The notes beneath the pieces are model-generated. The model was not told the origin of the DNA. It made no database searches and saw nothing but the letters and a program-made list of their open reading frames with translations. This document shows positions 62,590 to 64,000 of a stretch of DNA of 64,000 nucleotides, one piece after another. Where the stretch lies: NCBI RefSeq assembly GCF_047948215.1, contig NC_134455.1, positions 152,874,575-152,938,574 on the forward strand, written 5' to 3'. How positions within the stretch are numbered: the first letter of the stretch is position 1; each line of letters opens with the position of its first letter. This stretch comes from Lycorma delicatula. Taxonomy: Eukaryota; Arthropoda; Insecta; Hemiptera; Fulgoridae. The position numbers and the translations under genes are program-made.

Positions 62590-64000
62590 TTTTTGTCTTC
62601 AGTTATTTGACTGGTTTGATGCAGCCCTCCAAAATTCCCTATCTAGTGCTAGTCGTTTCATTTTGGTAAACCCCCTACATTCTACATCCCTAACAATTTG
62701 TTTTACATATTCCAAACGTTGCCTGCCTACACAATTTTTTCCTTCTACCTGTCCTTCCAATATTAAAGCGACTATTCCAGGATGTCTTAATATGTGGCCT
62801 ATTAGTCTGTCTCTTCTTTTAGCTATATTTTTCCAAATCCTTCTATCTTCATCTATTTGCCACAACACCTCTTCATTTGCCAAATTATCCACCCATCACA
62901 TTTTTAACATTCTCCTATAACACCACATTTCAAAAAATTCTGATCTTTTCTTCTCAGATACTCCGATTGTCCAAGTTTCAATTCCATATAAAGCGACACT
63001 CCAAACATACACTTTCAAAAATCTTTTCCTGACATTTAAATTAATTTTTGATGTAAACAAATTATATGTCTGACTGAAGGCTCGTTTCGCCTGTGCTATT
63101 CGGCATTTTATATCGCTCCTGCTTCGTCCATCTTCAGTAATTCTACTTCCCAAATAACAAAATTCTTCTACCTGCATAATCTTTTATCCTCCTATTTTCA
63201 CATTCAGTGGTCCATCTTTGATATTTCTTCTATATTTTATTAATATCATTTTGTTCTTGTTTATTTTCATGCGGTAGTTCTTGCATAGGACTTCATCCAT
63301 GCCATTCATTGTTTCTTTAAATCCCTTTTACTCTCAGTTAGAATTACTATATCATCAGCAAATTGTAGAATCTTTATTTTTTCACCTTGTACTGTTACTC
63401 CGAATCTAAATTGTTCTTTAACATCATTAACTGCTAGTTCCATGTAAAGATTAAAAAGTAACGGTGATAGGGAACATCCTTGTTGGACTCCCTTTCTTAT
63501 TACAGCTTCTATCTTATGTTCTTCAATTATTACTGTTGTTGTTTGGTTCCTGTACATGTTAGCAATTGTTCTTCTATCTCTGTATTTGAACCCTAATTTT
63601 TTTAAAATGCTGAACATTTTATTCCAGTCTACGTTATCGAATGCCTTTTCTAGGTCTATAAATGCCAATTATGTTGGTTTGTTTTTCTTTAATCTTCCTT
63701 CTACTATTAATCTGAGGCCTAAAATTGCTTCCCTTGTCCCTATACTTTTCCTGAAACCAAATTGGTCTTCTCCTAACACTTCTTCCACTCTCCTCTCAAT
63801 TCTTCTGTATAGAATTCTAGTTAAGATTTTTGATGCATGACTAGTTAAACTAATTGTTCTGTATTCTTCACATTTATCTGCCCCTGCTTTCTTTGGTATC
63901 ATGACTATAACACTTTTTTTGAAGTCTGACGGAAATTCCCCTTTTTCATAAATATTACACACCAGTTTGTATAATCTATCAATCACTTCCTCACCTGCAC
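62590..64000 (-). mobile_element. RTE/L2-like LINE 3' half, running off the window (family B, copy 2)
   Basis: Minus strand, well preserved. The RT fingers (63669-63986) read FKKSVIVMIPKKAGADKCEE, then YRTISLTSHASKILTRILYR and GEDQFGFRKSIGTREAILGL. The palm (63306-63668) reads MAFIDLEKAFDNVDWNKMF, then KGVQQGCSLSPLLFNLYMEL and ILQFADDIVILTESKRDL, with FADD intact. The thumb (62896-63177) carries FCYLGSRITEDGRSRSDIKC and ALYGIETWTIG. The C-terminal tail (62599-62892) carries RLIGHILRHPG and the usual final WR. A few frame breaks are present (a stop between the fingers and palm at about 63669, another near 63306). The 5' part lies beyond 64000, and this is the youngest-looking LINE in the window. 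Confidence 0.9.

Overview
The window reads as nuclear DNA of an arthropod, most likely an insect; Hemiptera is plausible but is an inference from the repeat families. It is AT-rich, has short exons with canonical GT/AG borders, and is packed with broken R1-, jockey- and RTE-like non-LTR retrotransposons, mariner/Tc1/pogo DNA transposons, Penelope-like elements and tRNA-derived SINEs. Nothing looks bacterial or viral. Most of the host-gene sequence is not visible as long open frames and was found from splice sites and reading phase.

Host gene 1 (minus strand, about 2.76 to 36.0 kb, possibly from 41.4 kb) is a split gene. Three exons (35844-36013, 5941-6107, 2756-2893) have splice borders and join in compatible phase into a 157-codon C-terminal tract ending in a stop. 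I do not recognise the family. Its 29.7-kb intron holds most of the mobile DNA. A fourth exon-like block at 41159-41399 has a good acceptor, but its link to the gene is not established.

Host gene 2 (minus strand, 14434-17041) lies inside that intron. It encodes an intact protein of more than 850 residues: a TRAFAC-type GTPase domain, a helical middle, and a glycine-rich collagen-like C-terminal region. Its first exon is missing from view: the open frame begins at a splice acceptor, not at an ATG. This is the most interesting object in the window.

Region by region: 1-8 kb, AT-rich intron and flank with two exons; 8.2-12.8 kb, an inverted pair of Penelope-like copies flanking a mariner and a pyrimidine-tract repeat; 14.4-17.0 kb, the GTPase gene; 17.9-27.1 kb, SINE, Tc1-mariner-like relic and nested LINEs; 27-32 kb, quiet AT-rich DNA with a pogo-like scrap; 32.6-35.6 kb, a nearly full-length LINE; 37-39.9 kb, R1-like and jockey relics; 43.3-44.9 kb, a broken copy of a repeated insect zinc-finger-like gene family; 45.6-47.5 kb, a mariner inserted in a LINE 5' end; 49-60 kb, three successive R1-clade elements; 60-62.6 kb, AT-rich DNA; 62.6-64 kb, a LINE running off the right edge.

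No transposon here seems able to move by itself: every transposase or reverse transcriptase frame is broken, truncated by the window edge, or has lost a catalytic residue.
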